64,000 bases of DNA from NCBI GenBank assembly GCA_963575745.1, contig CAUYUJ010019899.1, positions 62,001 to 126,000 of the forward strand, written 5' to 3'. Below are positions 27,063-36,905 of the stretch, piece after piece. This DNA comes from Prorocentrum cordatum (lineage: Eukaryota; Sar; Dinophyceae; Prorocentrales; Prorocentraceae). Position 1 is the first letter of the stretch, and every line of letters begins with the position of its first letter. Under the pieces are notes generated by a model. It was not told the DNA's origin. It ran no database searches and was given only the letters and a program-made list of their open reading frames with translations. Both the position numbers and the translations under genes were made by a program.

Positions 27063-29807
27063 GGATGCTTGGCGTAGGAATCGCACGAACGTATGGAGCT
27101 GGAGCTCTAGTGCGAGGACGCGAGGTGGGAACCACAAATGGCGCGTCGCGTACACCACCTGCAGCAGGTCCAGCGTGTCGTAAAACCTGCGTGTGTCTGC
27201 CAATGTGGTGGCGTGGGTCAGTTGGAGTGCATCGTTGATTTCGTCGCCCAAGATGCGAGCAGCGGCTTCTCGCAGGCAGCTGCTGCCCGCAAGGGCCGCG
27301 TCCCAATGTCGCCCTGCAACCCGTACCCATTTGTCCACTGTCGGTCGTGTAAGCTTCTCCCACGCTCGGCATATCTGTGGCAGTAGTCCAAGTGCCCGAT
27401 CGCCCTCCGACTTTGGCTGGAGCATGATGATGGTGCTCTGCAGTTGCCATGGCCAGGCGAGGGCGCGCTCGCAGCTGTTGAACAGGTCTACGAGTTGTTG
27501 TCGCCCCGCCTGCGGGAGTCGTCGCAGGTCGGAGCTCGTGATTTTGTCAGTGCCCTTTCCCTTGTCTGGGGAGCACCGCAGTGAGTAGTCCAGATCGTCG
27601 AGGGTCCAGTGTGATGCTGGTGCTGAGCTGGCGTGGTCCTTGACGTCTCTGATGATGTCGACGTAGTCCTGGTGCGTGAGTGCGCGGTGTGTCCACAGCT
27701 CCCTGAACTCGTCCGTCTTGGCGTCGATGATGGACTTGGGGCAGCAAGCTTTACCCCTGACGTGTACGTACTCGTCTTCGTGTCGTGGTTGTGGCTTGGT
27801 TAGTTTGTGTAGCTTGCCTGGCGTGGCCTTGGTGGTGTCAGTAAGCCATATCATAAATTTACGTGAGCGTGCTCGCATGTCGAACTTCATGGCCTTGTGT
27901 ACTTCACGTTCGGCCTGGTCTGTCATGCCCTGCAGTGTCTCCATACCAAGGGTGGGTAGTCGTCGTAGTCGGTCCGCCCACAAGTCCCGATGCAGAGTAG
28001 CTGTAGGATTGAGTCGTGCCCCTCCAGTGGGGATGCCGTCGTATACCAGTTGTCGTGCTGCTACTTCCAGTTGGTGTTGCTGTCGTGTGCCATGTCCGCG
28101 TTGTCGTAGGGTGAGGTAGGCTCGCAATGTCGTGGCTAGCTTTCCCCACCAGTCGGACTGTTTGTTGCTGTAGTGAGTTCGTCTCGTACGTGGCGTGGCC
28201 TTCTTGGACGTCAACGTTCGCGCGCGGCCCCTCCCAGTAAACCGGTGTCGATCTTGGGGCTGGATGGCGTAGGCAGCGCAGTAGAAGTGCTCCAGGGTGC
28301 TCACGAAGATGCCGTACTCCTGCCCGAGCGTGCTGGCCGCCTGTGGGTCCGCCAGGTACGCCGCACCGTTCAGGATGTAGGGTGGAGGCTGTGTGTACTC
28401 GGGTCGGGGTCTCGAGAGCATCCGAGAGACTTCCCACAAGTCGTCCATGGCGCGCGTGTCGACGATGTTCGCGGCTGTCTGCGCACCTGGATGGGAGGGC
28501 TCTTGAGAGGACGTCCTGTCCGCCTTCTCAGGTGCGCTCACTATTGCCTCCAGCTCGAGGTCGGCCTGGGACTCGAAGGGGTCGCTCTTCGGCTCTCCAG
28601 AAACCAAGTCGGTCGGAAGGAAATTCGAAGACTCGTTTGGAGGCCCCTCAATGCTGAAGTCGTGGTTGCTGACATCGTCGATATCGTTCATGGGGTCATA
28701 ATCCTGCTGATCCATGTTGATACTCCGTGTCGTAGAAGCTGGTGGCGTCGGTCCTCGGGCAGATGTTCCGAGGTCCTCCCATCGCCTGTTCATTTCAGTA
28801 GTGAGTTCTGAGTAGTACTGCGTGTCATAGTCGGGCTTGTCTATGTCGATGTGGTTGTGTTGGGCGTCTGGAATGTGGTGTGCTTCCGTTTGTCGCTTCT
28901 GTCGTTGTCGCTTGCTGTCGGGGTTGGGCTTTTTGGGTGGTGCTGGTGGGTGCGTGAAGTGGGTGGGCAGCTGGAGTTGCCGTATCGTAACTGATTTAGC
29001 TGCTCCTCGGATTCGCAAGGTCTGTCCAATGTGGGTTTTCCACGGCGCCGCTGTCGCCTCCAAGCCGATGAAGTACTTGCGGGCGTCGTGGCTGACCAGT
29101 GCGTAGTCGATGAGTGAAGCCGTAGTGGTGCCCTTCTTGCTGTTGTAGGTGAAGCAGGTGTAGCCGTCTGGGATCGTGGCGATGTCGGCGCCAATAGCCT
29201 GCGGCCAACCTGAAGCCCATAGTCGTTCTGGTGTTGTGTTCCAATCTCCGACTGCAATCCAGGGGTGTTGGCAGCTCGTCACAAACGCTGCCAAAGAAGT
29301 GAGCTTGGTGTTGTTGATGCCGTGGAGGCTGCCCGTCGAGTCCAGGTATACGCTGATCACCAGGAGGCTAAATCCACGTAGATGCCAGATCATGGGAACC
29401 CAGTCCAGGTAGCTGTGTTGCGGGCTGCCTGGTGGTAGTTGTAGAAGCCCTGCTGTCGTGGATGATGCCGTGTGGTCGGCCGCCTGCTCGCGGAAGCACT
29501 CGCTCTGGTGGTAGGAGATGATGCCGACACAGGTGCCACCGTTGGAACCGTTGTCGCTCTTGGTGGACTGTCGCGCAGGAGAGAACGCTGCCTTGTAGCC
29601 CATGTTCATCACATCGCGCTCTGCGTCCATCATCTCGTGTGCACGTAGGTGGGTCTCTTGGATGGCGAAGGTGTCGAAGCGCTTCTCGCGGCGAGCGTCC
29701 GCTAAGAAGTCCTTCACCTTGGTGCCCCACTCCGTGCAGTTGCCGACGAAGATAGTTCGCTCCGCGTCGCCGCTAAGGTCGGCATGGCGACGGGAGCGGA
29801 GTAACCC
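27027..29807 (-). CDS. LINE ORF2, 5' part: APE-like endonuclease and RT fingers
   Basis: Reads in the same frame as ORF1, directly after its TAG. The endonuclease-like domain has FAIQETHL (metal-binding Glu, 29655-29657), VISVYLDSTG, WIAVGDWNTTP (the GDxN motif) and SLIDYALVS near the end. A Pro/Gln/acidic linker follows, then the RT: GKGTDKITSSDLRRLP, IIMLQPKSEGDRALGLLP and TLADTRRFYDTLDLL (region of motif A, Asp near 27190). It stops at TAG 27027-27029 after a one-base shift. No in-frame ATG occurs in the first 58 codons; the first (29631-29633) lies after the QETHL motif, so separate initiation would remove part of the nuclease. Confidence 0.8.
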   Translation of the reverse strand, partial: GLLRSRRHADLSGDAERTIFVGNCTEWGTKVKDFLADARREKRFDTFAIQETHLRAHEMMDAERDVMNMGYKAAFSPARQSTKSDNGSNGGTCVGIISYHQSECFREQAADHTASSTTAGLLQLPPGSPQHSYLDWVPMIWHLRGFSLLVISVYLDSTGSLHGINNTKLTSLAAFVTSCQHPWIAVGDWNTTPERLWASGWPQAIGADIATIPDGYTCFTYNSKKGTTTASLIDYALVSHDARKYFIGLEATAAPWKTHIGQTLRIRGAAKSVTIRQLQLPTHFTHPPAPPKKPNPDSKRQRQKRQTEAHHIPDAQHNHIDIDKPDYDTQYYSELTTEMNRRWEDLGTSARGPTPPASTTRSINMDQQDYDPMNDIDDVSNHDFSIEGPPNESSNFLPTDLVSGEPKSDPFESQADLELEAIVSAPEKADRTSSQEPSHPGAQTAANIVDTRAMDDLWEVSRMLSRPRPEYTQPPPYILNGAAYLADPQAASTLGQEYGIFVSTLEHFYCAAYAIQPQDRHRFTGRGRARTLTSKKATPRTRRTHYSNKQSDWWGKLATTLRAYLTLRQRGHGTRQQHQLEVAARQLVYDGIPTGGARLNPTATLHRDLWADRLRRLPTLGMETLQGMTDQAEREVHKAMKFDMRARSRKFMIWLTDTTKATPGKLHKLTKPQPRHEDEYVHVRGKACCPKSIIDAKTDEFRELWTHRALTHQDYVDIIRDVKDHASSAPASHWTLDDLDYSLRCSPDKGKGTDKITSSDLRRLPQAGRQQLVDLFNSCERALAWPWQLQSTIIMLQPKSEGDRALGLLPQICRAWEKLTRPTVDKWVRVAGRHWDAALAGSSCLREAAARILGDEINDALQLTHATTLADTRRFYDTLDLLQVVYATRHLWFPPRVLALELQLHTFVRFLRQASTYATQSCLPVR

Positions 29808-30890
29808 CTACTCCTGGCGCCCCGCGGGGGGCGCCGCCTCGGCCAGTCGGGCCTTGGCGCGCACCTCCTCCAGGAGCTCCTCCTTCGACTTGCCTGCGCT
29901 GGCCGCCGTCGTCCTCGGGGTCGTCGGTCGTGATGCTGCTGCTGCTGCTGCTGGTGCTGGTGTCGGCGGTGGCTGTTGTTGCCCAGGTGGTTGTGGTTGT
30001 GGCTGGTCGGCTGCGATTCCGCTCTCCGCCTTGCGCTTCTTGGCGGCCTGACGGATCTCCTCGCGGTTCTTCTGTGCAGCCTCTCGTGCTTGTTGGAGAT
30101 GTTGACGTAGTTCTCGCATGTATGTCTCTGCGTTGTCTTTGTATGACTGTAGGAGTTGCTTCTTCACATTGGCGACCTCAGCTCGCGCATCCTGGTCGAA
30201 GTCGTCACTGTCCTCCTCCAGGTCGTAGCCGAGGCCGAGGCTGTCCGTGTCTTCCAAGTCCAAGTCAAGGATGGTCTGCACTAAGTTGACCTTTGTCGGA
30301 GCTTTTTCCTTGACCTTGGATTCGGGGCGGACTCCTGTAATCTGCTCGACGGCCTGTTCCGCCTCGATCACGGCGTTGGCGCACTCCATCAGCCTCGCCT
30401 GCTGCTCGGCCAGCAGCTTGCGTGTGGCCGCGACCTCCTCGTACGTCGTCTCGTACTTCTCGTTGGCGCGCTCCAGTCGCGAAGCCGCGGTGCGAAGCTG
30501 GCGAGGGCGTGACAGTGCGGGCTCCTCCACCTGCGGGGCCAAGCCGTCGGCGACCGCCTTCAGCTGCTCCGCGGGGCCGCTGGTAATGCCCATGCTGGAG
30601 AGGGAGCTCGCAATGTCGCGGAGCGCGTTGGCCATCTGCTGCTGCTGCGGGTCGCTGCCCTTGGAGCCTTTGTGGCCTTTGTCGTCGCCTTGGCTCTTCT
30701 TGGGCTGCTTGACTTTGCATCCGCAGGAGCACGTCCAGTTCCACTTGCTCCAGTCATGGTTGTAGTGCCACTCGCCGCAGACCTTACATGATGACCAGGG
30801 CCAAGCGTTCGAAGAGCTGCTGCTGCTGCCCTTCCCACTGGCGTAGCTGCCCCTGCCGCTGCCCTGGCCTCGGTATCCACCGCGCCCCAT
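29808..30890 (-). CDS. LINE ORF1 protein: RGG-like N-terminus, Cys motif, coiled coil
   Basis: ATG at 30890 opens MGRGGYRGQGSGRGSY, a Gly/Arg-rich RNA-binding type region. Residues 35-58 hold a Cys cluster (CKVC, then CSCGC) with Trp and His between, probably zinc-binding. Residues about 110-330 are helical with heptad-like Leu/Ala spacing (LRTAASRLERANEKYETTYE, ANVKKQLLQSYKDNAETYMR), as in ORF1 coiled-coil trimers of LINEs. A Pro/Gln/Ala-rich end and ELLEEVRAKARLAEA lead to TAG at 29808-29810. Length 360 residues. The frame stays open upstream to a GTG at 30980, but the ATG gives the better start. Likely role: binding element RNA. Confidence 0.8.
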   Translation of the reverse strand: MGRGGYRGQGSGRGSYASGKGSSSSSSNAWPWSSCKVCGEWHYNHDWSKWNWTCSCGCKVKQPKKSQGDDKGHKGSKGSDPQQQQMANALRDIASSLSSMGITSGPAEQLKAVADGLAPQVEEPALSRPRQLRTAASRLERANEKYETTYEEVAATRKLLAEQQARLMECANAVIEAEQAVEQITGVRPESKVKEKAPTKVNLVQTILDLDLEDTDSLGLGYDLEEDSDDFDQDARAEVANVKKQLLQSYKDNAETYMRELRQHLQQAREAAQKNREEIRQAAKKRKAESGIAADQPQPQPPGQQQPPPTPAPAAAAAASRPTTPRTTAASAGKSKEELLEEVRAKARLAEAAPPAGRQE

Positions 30891-30990
30891 GGTCTCGGAG
30901 TCGTGGCGGTAGTGCTGGTGGTGTTGCGCGCTGTGGTGCTGCTGGAGCCTGTTGGCGGCGTCGAGCACCCTCACCAGCACGCGCGCCGAG

Positions 30991-31285
30991 GACCGTCGCT
31001 GGCGGTCTCGGCGATGCCAAGCTGGCTCCTTGGCCGCCGTCTCCAGCCGCGAGGCGCCGGCTGCGGCGCGGCGGCAGCGGCGGCGCCAGGAGCAGAGCGC
31101 GGCCGCGTATCGGGCCCAAGGGGGGAGGCCCGCGAGGCAAGGGATGCCTCACCCCCCCAGGGGCGCCGATCGGCTCGCGTGAGCCCGACCTCCTGGGCGG
31201 CCTGATCGCTGGCGAACGCGCGAGGGATCGATCGACCACCCGACGCGACCCTGATCTGGCCCCCTCCCAGCAGAGGCCAGATGGG
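30991..31285. other. GC-rich region at the 5' side of the LINE
   Basis: High-GC sequence, probably the LINE 5' UTR or its flank. No separate gene is supported. Confidence 0.35.
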
Positions 31286-31405
31286 CTTAGGAGGAGGAGG
31301 AGGAGGAGGAGGAGGAGGAGGAGGAGGAGGAGAAGAAGGAGTAGGAGGAGGAGGAGGAGGTGGAGGGTGGCGACGAGGTAGGAGGGAGGAGGAGCAGGAG
31401 GAGGG
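31286..31405 (+). repeat. (GGA)n microsatellite
   Basis: GGA triplets with GAA and GGT interruptions. Confidence 0.9.
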
Positions 31406-31525
31406 GGGGATGGGAGAGCAGAGACGAAACCCAAATCAAGTAATCCGAGTGAGGGGGCTGAACGGTCATTCGCTGTCTCTAGGTGCGTGGCTGAAGTGGA
31501 GTTCCGCGGCGAGGATCCTGTTTGT

Positions 31526-31602
31526 TAGTTAGTTAGTTAGTTAGTTAGTTTGTTTGTTTGTTTGTTTGTTTGTTTGTTTGTTTGTTTGTTTGTTTGTTTT
31601 TG
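31526..31602 (+). repeat. (GTTA)n then (GTTT)n tetranucleotide array
   Basis: About six TTAG units switch to about fourteen TTTG units. It is one of few non-triplet microsatellites here. The unit is not the dinoflagellate telomere repeat TTTAGGG. Confidence 0.95.
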
Positions 31603-31639
31603 TTTTGCTTTCTTGTTTTTTGTTTGTGTTTGTATGTTT

Positions 31640-32299
31640 GGTTGTTGTCATTGTCCTCGCCCGCGACCCGCGGGCGACCCACCCGCGACCCACCAACATT
31701 GTTTTGACGTAAATTTGCGGCTCCTGCGGTTGGCTCGTTGTGCAATTCAACAAAAAGATCGGCGCCTGCGGTGGTCTTTTGCAGGGCCTCGCAGACTGTC
31801 GACGACCCCGCCGCCCCCTCACTCATATCCGCAACTGCGGGGGATCTGGTATTTGCTTTAGGGGGGCCAGGCGGCAGTACCGTCGAGCATCTGCTTAAGA
31901 CTTCTCCTCCTGGAAAGTTGGACCAGCGTGTCTTAACCAACCTGCTGGACGGCTGGCCCAGGTTCTTTAGCACGTCCGTCCCTCCAGCGTGAGCACAACA
32001 GCGCTGGCCCAGGGAAGTTTGCAGCAGCCTCGGGAAGGTTGGCCCACGCCTCTTTCAACCATGACTTCCTGGATGATCGTCTCGGCCGCAGGTTCCCAAG
32101 ATCTGCCGACGGGGTCTCGCTGCGAGGAGCGGCCGTCGCGGTGGATCGGCAGAGTTCGGCCCCACGAGCCGCGCAGGAGCGCGAGCGCCGCCCCCGGGGG
32201 CGGCGCCGGCCCGAGGCCTTCCCTGCTCCCAGGTGTCGGGGGTGGGAGGGCGCTACGCTACGCTAGAAAACGAAGCACACCTGATTTGAAGCCGCGTCT
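31640..32299. other. Gene-free stretch with a repeated LD-R-TNL segment
   Basis: The piece at about 31880-31985 (CGTCGAGCATCTG, then CCAACCTGCTGGACGGCTGG) is similar to 58870-58975. A plus-strand frame ends TNLLDGWPRFFSTSVPPA with TGA at 31990, and the 58.9 kb copy reads TNLPDSWSSLV, so it may be an exon remnant carried in a repeat. The rest is GC-rich and unassigned. Confidence 0.4.
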
Positions 32300-33890
32300 C
32301 TTCCATGCGAGGTTGGTCGGGCGCCGCGTTTCGCCCGAGAGGTCCTCGTAGCTCTAGGCTCCTTCGCGCGCGAGGCGGTCCAGCGCGTTTCGCCCGAGAC
32401 TTCCTCGCAACTCTGGGCTTCGAGATGCCGCGGGAGAGGTGCTCTGGCCCGTTTCGCCAGAGACAGCCTCGCAACTCTTGGGCTCCAGGATGACGCGCGC
32501 GAGGTGGCCCGCTCGCCCGAGACATTCTCGCAACTCTGGGCTTCGAGATGGCGCGCGAGTGGTTGTCTGGCCCGTTTCGCCTAAGACATCCTTGCAACTC
32601 TGGGCTCTGATAAGATGTGCGCAAGGTAGCCTGGCCTGGTTCGCCTGAGACATCCTCGCAACTCGGGGCTTCGAGATGCCGCGCGCGAGGAGGTCCAGCC
32701 CGTTTCGCCGCAACCATCCTCGCAATTCCAGGCTCCAAGATGCCGCTCGCGAGGTGCTATGGCGTGCCTCGCCTGAGACATCCCCGCAAATTTGGGCTTC
32801 AAGATGCACCGCGAGAGGTGGTCCAGCCAAATTCGCCAGACACCTCCTCGCAACTCTGGGATCTGAGCCAGCCCGTGTTGCTTGAGAAAGCCTCGCCACT
32901 CTGGGATCTTGGATGCCGCACGGGAGATGGTCCGCCTCGTTTCGCCTGAGACATCCTCGCAATTCTGGGCTCCGAGATGCCGCGCGAGAGGTGGTCCAGC
33001 CAAGTTCGCGTGAGGCATCCTCGTAACTCTAGTCTGTGTGAAGATATGCGAATTGGGTTCTGCTTCGCTGAGACATTCTTGCTTTTCCAGCGCGTCCCGC
33101 TTGAGACAACCTCGCAACTCTGGGCTCCGAGATGCCGCGGGAGAGGTGGTCCAGCCCGATTCGATTGAGGTATCCTCGCAACTTTGGCGCTCAGAAGGTA
33201 TGCGCGAGGTTGTCTGGCCCATTTGACCTGAGATATCCTCGCAATGCGGGGTTCTTAAATGCTGCGCGCGAGGTGGTCCGCCTCGTTTCGCTTGAGTCAT
33301 CCTTGTAATTCTGGGCTCCGAGAGGAGGGGCCAGACGCAAGCAAACTATTCGATTTCACCTCTGATGTCGAACTCTACTCAAGGAGAGTTCTGGGCGTCG
33401 CCTGAGACATCCTCGCAACTCAGGCCTCCGAGATGCCGCGCGCAAGGTGGTCCAGCCCGTCTCGCTTGAGAAATCCTCGCAACTGTGGACTCCGACATGC
33501 CGCGCGTGAAGTGGTCTGGTGCGTTTCGCATGAAATAGCCTCACAAATCTGGGCTTCCAGATGCATCGCGAGAGGTTGTCTGGCCCGTTTCACCTGAGAC
33601 ATCCTCGCAAATCTGGGCTGGGATCCGAGAAGATGTGCGCAGGGTGGTCTGGTCCGTTTCGATTGGGACATTTTCGCAACTCTGAGCTTCGATATGCCGC
33701 GCGAGAGGTTGTCCAGTGAGTCCAGCCCGTTTCGCCTGAGATATACTCGCATCTCTGGGCTCTGAGCACATGTGCGCGAGGTGGCCCAGCCCATTTCACC
33801 TGAGACGTCCTCGCATAGATGGGCTCTTCGGTACTGCGCGCGAGGTGTTCCGGCCCGTTTCCCTGGTGATATTTTCGGAATTACGGTCTC
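32300..33890. repeat. Tandem array of a 63-bp unit, about 25 copies
   Basis: Consensus near TTTCGCCTGAGACATCCTCG, CAACTCTGGGCTCCGAGATG, CCGCGCGAGAGGTGGTCCAG, CCCG, with 10-30 percent divergence between units. The unit is close to 21 codons, so minus-strand frames stay open and show a repeating PELRGCL / LARGISKPRVAR-like pattern broken by indels. An interruption lies at about 33315-33395. Confidence 0.85.
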
Positions 33891-34490
33891 CGAGAAGGAG
33901 GAGGGGTCAGATTCAAACGATCTCTGCCCTTACATTTCTTTTGTCGAATTGTGCGCTGGGAGCGGCGCCCTTTGTCTGAGGAAGGAGGTAGCCGGCGCCG
34001 AGGCGAGAGCACGATTCCTTTTGTAACACGCCAGGGCGTCTCAGGGGGGATCGCCAACTTTGAGCAGAGTGTGGAGATATCTCCAGTGATAGCGCTGTGT
34101 ATCGTGAGGGGGCATGATGGATGAGGAAAAGCAAGATACGCAGGCATCCCTTGCATGTCTAAAGATGCGGCGGAAGCGGAGGATATGATAGATGGGGAGG
34201 AGAATACAGGAGAAGGAGGAGGACGAAGAAGATGACAAAGAGAACAAGAATGGATGAGGAGGATTATGAGGAATGCGAGGACTAGAAGGAGGAGGAGGAG
34301 GAGGAGAAGCCATGACGATGAGGAGGCGGAAAAGAAGCAGCGCGAGGAGGAGACGGATGTGACATAGCATTGCGAACATGAGGAGGACGAGGAGCACGAG
34401 CAGTACGAGGAGTACAAGAGTTGGAGGGAGGAGGAGGAGGAGGAAACTGATGACAAAGACTGCGATGGTTAGACAGAGAATGATCATGAT
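33891..34490. other. Gene-free stretch
   Basis: Mixed sequence passing into GA-rich DNA (34190-34480, GGAGGA and GAGGAC runs). No supported gene. Confidence 0.4.
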
Positions 34491-34491
34491 T

Positions 34492-34713
34492 ATGATGATG
34501 CTGCTGATGATGATTGGTGAATGATGATGATGGTGATGATGATGATGAAGATGATGCTCATGATGATGATGCTGGTGATGATGATGGTGGTGGTGGTGGT
34601 GCTGATGATGATGATGGTGGTGATGATGATGATGATGGTGATGGTGATGATGATGATGATGATGATGCTGCTGATGCTGATGATGATGATACTGATGATG
34701 ATGATGATGATGC

Positions 34714-34774
<61 letters not shown>

Positions 34775-34850
34775 GGTGGTGGTGGTGGTGGTGGTGGTGG
34801 TGATGATGATGATGATGATGATGACGAGGAGGAGGAGGAGGAGGAACACG
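34492..34850 (+). repeat. (ATG)n/(GTG)n microsatellite
   Basis: ATG/TGA triplets with a GGT block (34758-34800), ending in (GGA)n. Poly-Met, poly-Asp and poly-His frames cross it. Confidence 0.95.
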
Positions 34851-35462
34851 AGGAGAAGGAATGACACCACGAAGATGAGGAGGCTTCGTATGAGGAGGGG
34901 GCGAGGATAACCAGGAAAAAAAGTGCACGAGGTGCAGTGGAACGGGGGAGGGCGTTGGCGAGAAGGAGAATGGCGAGGATGAGTAGGAGGAGGCGGGGGA
35001 CGATGATGAGGAGGAGGAGGAAGAGGAGGAATACCGGTGACGAAAAGCTCGACGACGGCGTCGAAGGCGCAGACCGACGGGGAGCAGGCGGACGCGCTAA
35101 CATTCTTAGAAGTCACCTTGGCTTAAAAAGAGCTGGTTGGGGATATCGTTTTCTTCGCGACGAGTCGGGAGGGAGGAGAGAGGTAACATGATGAAGATAA
35201 GGAGAACGAGGAGGAGGAGGAGGAGGAGGAGGAGCAGCAAGAGACTGGAGGAAAGCAAACTATTGGGGGGTGATGGTGAGGAGGAGGAAGAGGAGGTGGC
35301 TGACGACGAGGAGAACATGCTAACATGCAATCGTGAATTATCCAGCTGCCTGCGGCCAGTCCCGCCACCGTGCCAGTCCAGCATTCTGGGTGGCGAATTT
35401 TTTTGAAGTGGGCTCCAGATGCCGTCACATGTGACACCGTCTTATAATCATCTTGCGCTACT
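34851..35462. other. GA-rich stretch with (GGA)n blocks, no gene
   Basis: GGA/GAG runs at about 34980-35035 and 35200-35310 are separated by mixed sequence. Nothing else is recognised. Confidence 0.5.
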
Positions 35463-35890
35463 GTGTGGCAGCCTTCGGGGCCATTAGGGGCCCTCTTGGG
35501 TCGTTGGGGGGCCCTCTTGTACCAGCTTGGGGCTCTCTTGGGCCGTCGTGGGGCCCATCGAGGGGGTCTCTTACGGCTGTCGCAGGGTCATCTTGGCACC
35601 GTCGAAGGGCCTTCTAAGGCTGCCTTGGGTCCCTCGGAAGTCACTCGCGTGCCAGCTTTGGGCTCTCTTGGGGCCGGGCAGGGGCGCTCTTGAGCAGTCT
35701 TGGGGCCAGAATGGCTGTCGAGGGAGTCTCTTACGGCTGTCGCAGGGTCATCTCGGAACCGTCGAAGGGCCTTCTAAGGCTGCCTTGGTCCCTCGGGAGG
35801 CCCTCGTGTGCCAGCTTTGGGCAGTCTTGGGGCCATTTAGAGGCGCTCTTGGGCAGTCTTAGGGCCGTTTGTGGATCACCTTCTGGGCCG
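35463..35890. repeat. GGGGCCCTCTTGGG-type repeat with a 155-bp duplication
   Basis: Short units such as GGCTCTCTTGGGGCC recur. A long block starting GAGGGRGTCTCTTACGGCTG occurs at 35563 and 35719 with few changes. The complementary type (CCAAGAGGGCCCC) dominates 43255-43755. Confidence 0.75.
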
Positions 35891-35925
35891 CGTGGGCCGC
35901 CTTGAGCCTACATGCGACTATGCAT

Positions 35926-35970
35926 GTGTATATATATATATATATATATATACATGTCTATGTATATATA
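35926..35970. repeat. (TA)n microsatellite
   Basis: A short TA run with TACATG borders, followed by ACACACAC-type sequence (36010-36025). Confidence 0.8.
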
Positions 35971-36096
35971 CACATACACTTAGCCACTCCCATGAAACCA
36001 CGCAGATGTATGTACACACGCACACAAACTTGCACGAAACGATGAAAGTAGCCTAGCTAAGGTTCCTCGGGAATGCTGGGGATCTGCTTGGATCGA

Positions 36097-36275
36097 CTAC
36101 ACGTAAGAGTGCCCCTTCGCCGGAGTGACCTTTGGTGCGCGCTCGGTGGGGTCCCTTGATCGCCGCGCTCTGTGCGATAGTAGCGCCTTGCGCGCTCGTG
36201 TTTGGCCTCCTCGCGCCCCCCAAAAAGCCGCGCACCAAAGGTCACTCTTGCCCAGGGTCACTCCTACGTGCAGCC
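36097..36275. mobile_element. Element with long inverted ends (GAGTGACCTTTGGTGCGCG)
   Basis: CACGTAAGAGTG and GAGTGACCTTTGGTGCGCG at the left are mirrored by CGCGCACCAAAGGTCACTC and CACTCCTACGTG at the right, around an interior of about 90 bp. It is a single copy here and MITE-like. Confidence 0.65.
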
Positions 36276-36389
36276 GATTGGAGCCCTTCTGGGCCACCAC
36301 GAGGCCATCTTGGGCCGCTTCGTCGCCATCGTGCGCAGGCCGTCTGGCAGGCATCCTGGGCCACGCCGGCAGGCCTGGGTGGCCTGCCT

Positions 36390-36905
36390 TGGCCGCCTTG
36401 GGAAAGCCTCGAGCATCCCGGGCTCCTCGGAGAGAGCTCCAGGGGGGCGTCGGGGCCCCCAGGGCGCAGCGCTCGGGAAGGAGGGGAGGGGAGGGGGGCA
36501 GTGCACGTTCGAGGGATCCCCTAGGAGATCGCAGAAGTCCGACCTGGCAGCACTTAACGCTCTACGAAAGTGCGACCCGGCCGCCTTGGGGAAGCCTCGC
36601 GAGCGTCCTGGGCTCCTCGGAGAGCTCCAGGGGGGCGTCGGGGCCCCATAGGGCGCAGCGTTCGGGAAGGAGGGAGGTGGGGTCGATTTTTTTCCGTAGA
36701 AAAAGAGGGACCGCCCGAGCTATAATTATCTTCCGATATTGTCGGGTGGGGTCGTTTTTTCCGAGTTGTCAATAAATGCGCCCGGAAGATATGTTTTTTC
36801 CATCTACTGGCCAGGGGATGTCTAAGGACCCATCGGGGGTAGTGCACGTTCGAGGGACCCCCTAGAAGATCACAGAAGTCCGACCTGGCAGCACTTAAAA
36901 CATCC
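36390..36905. repeat. Local duplication of a GGCTCCTCGGAGAG-containing segment
   Basis: A block with GGAAAGCCTCGAGC, GGGCTCCTCGGAGAG and GGGGGGCGTCGGGGCCCC occurs at 36400-36490 and 36580-36675. A second block, GTGCACGTTCGAGGGA to CCTGGCAGCACTTAA, occurs at 36500-36556 and 36842-36899. Between them lies a piece with TTCCGTAGAAAAAGAGGGACC. No gene. Confidence 0.65.

Larger units (their letters stand above)
24440..30990 (-). mobile_element. LINE-type (non-LTR) retrotransposon with ORF1, endonuclease, RT and RNase H
   Basis: Three collinear minus-strand frames encode, in order, a Cys-containing coiled-coil ORF1, an APE-like endonuclease, a reverse transcriptase and an RNase H domain with C-terminal Cys pairs. 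No long terminal repeats are visible, which with the endonuclease points to a LINE. Ends are approximate: the 5' end lies in a GC-rich region before (TCC)n at 31286-31405 (+ strand coordinates), the 3' end between 24430 and 24600. Two lesions are seen: an in-frame UAG between ORF1 and ORF2 and one frameshift in the RT. I could not identify a target-site duplication. Codon use is less repeat-contaminated than the surroundings. Confidence 0.85.

Noticed and set aside
31526-31602. Telomere-like repeat (TTAG type)
   Set aside because: The units are TTAG then TTTG, not TTTAGGG, the array is short and lies inside the contig.
32300-33890. CRISPR-like array
   Set aside because: The units are directly adjacent, diverged and without unique spacers; the genome is eukaryotic.
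34041-34928. A poly-His/Ile protein on the - strand
   Set aside because: Translation of the (ATG)n/(GTG)n microsatellite.
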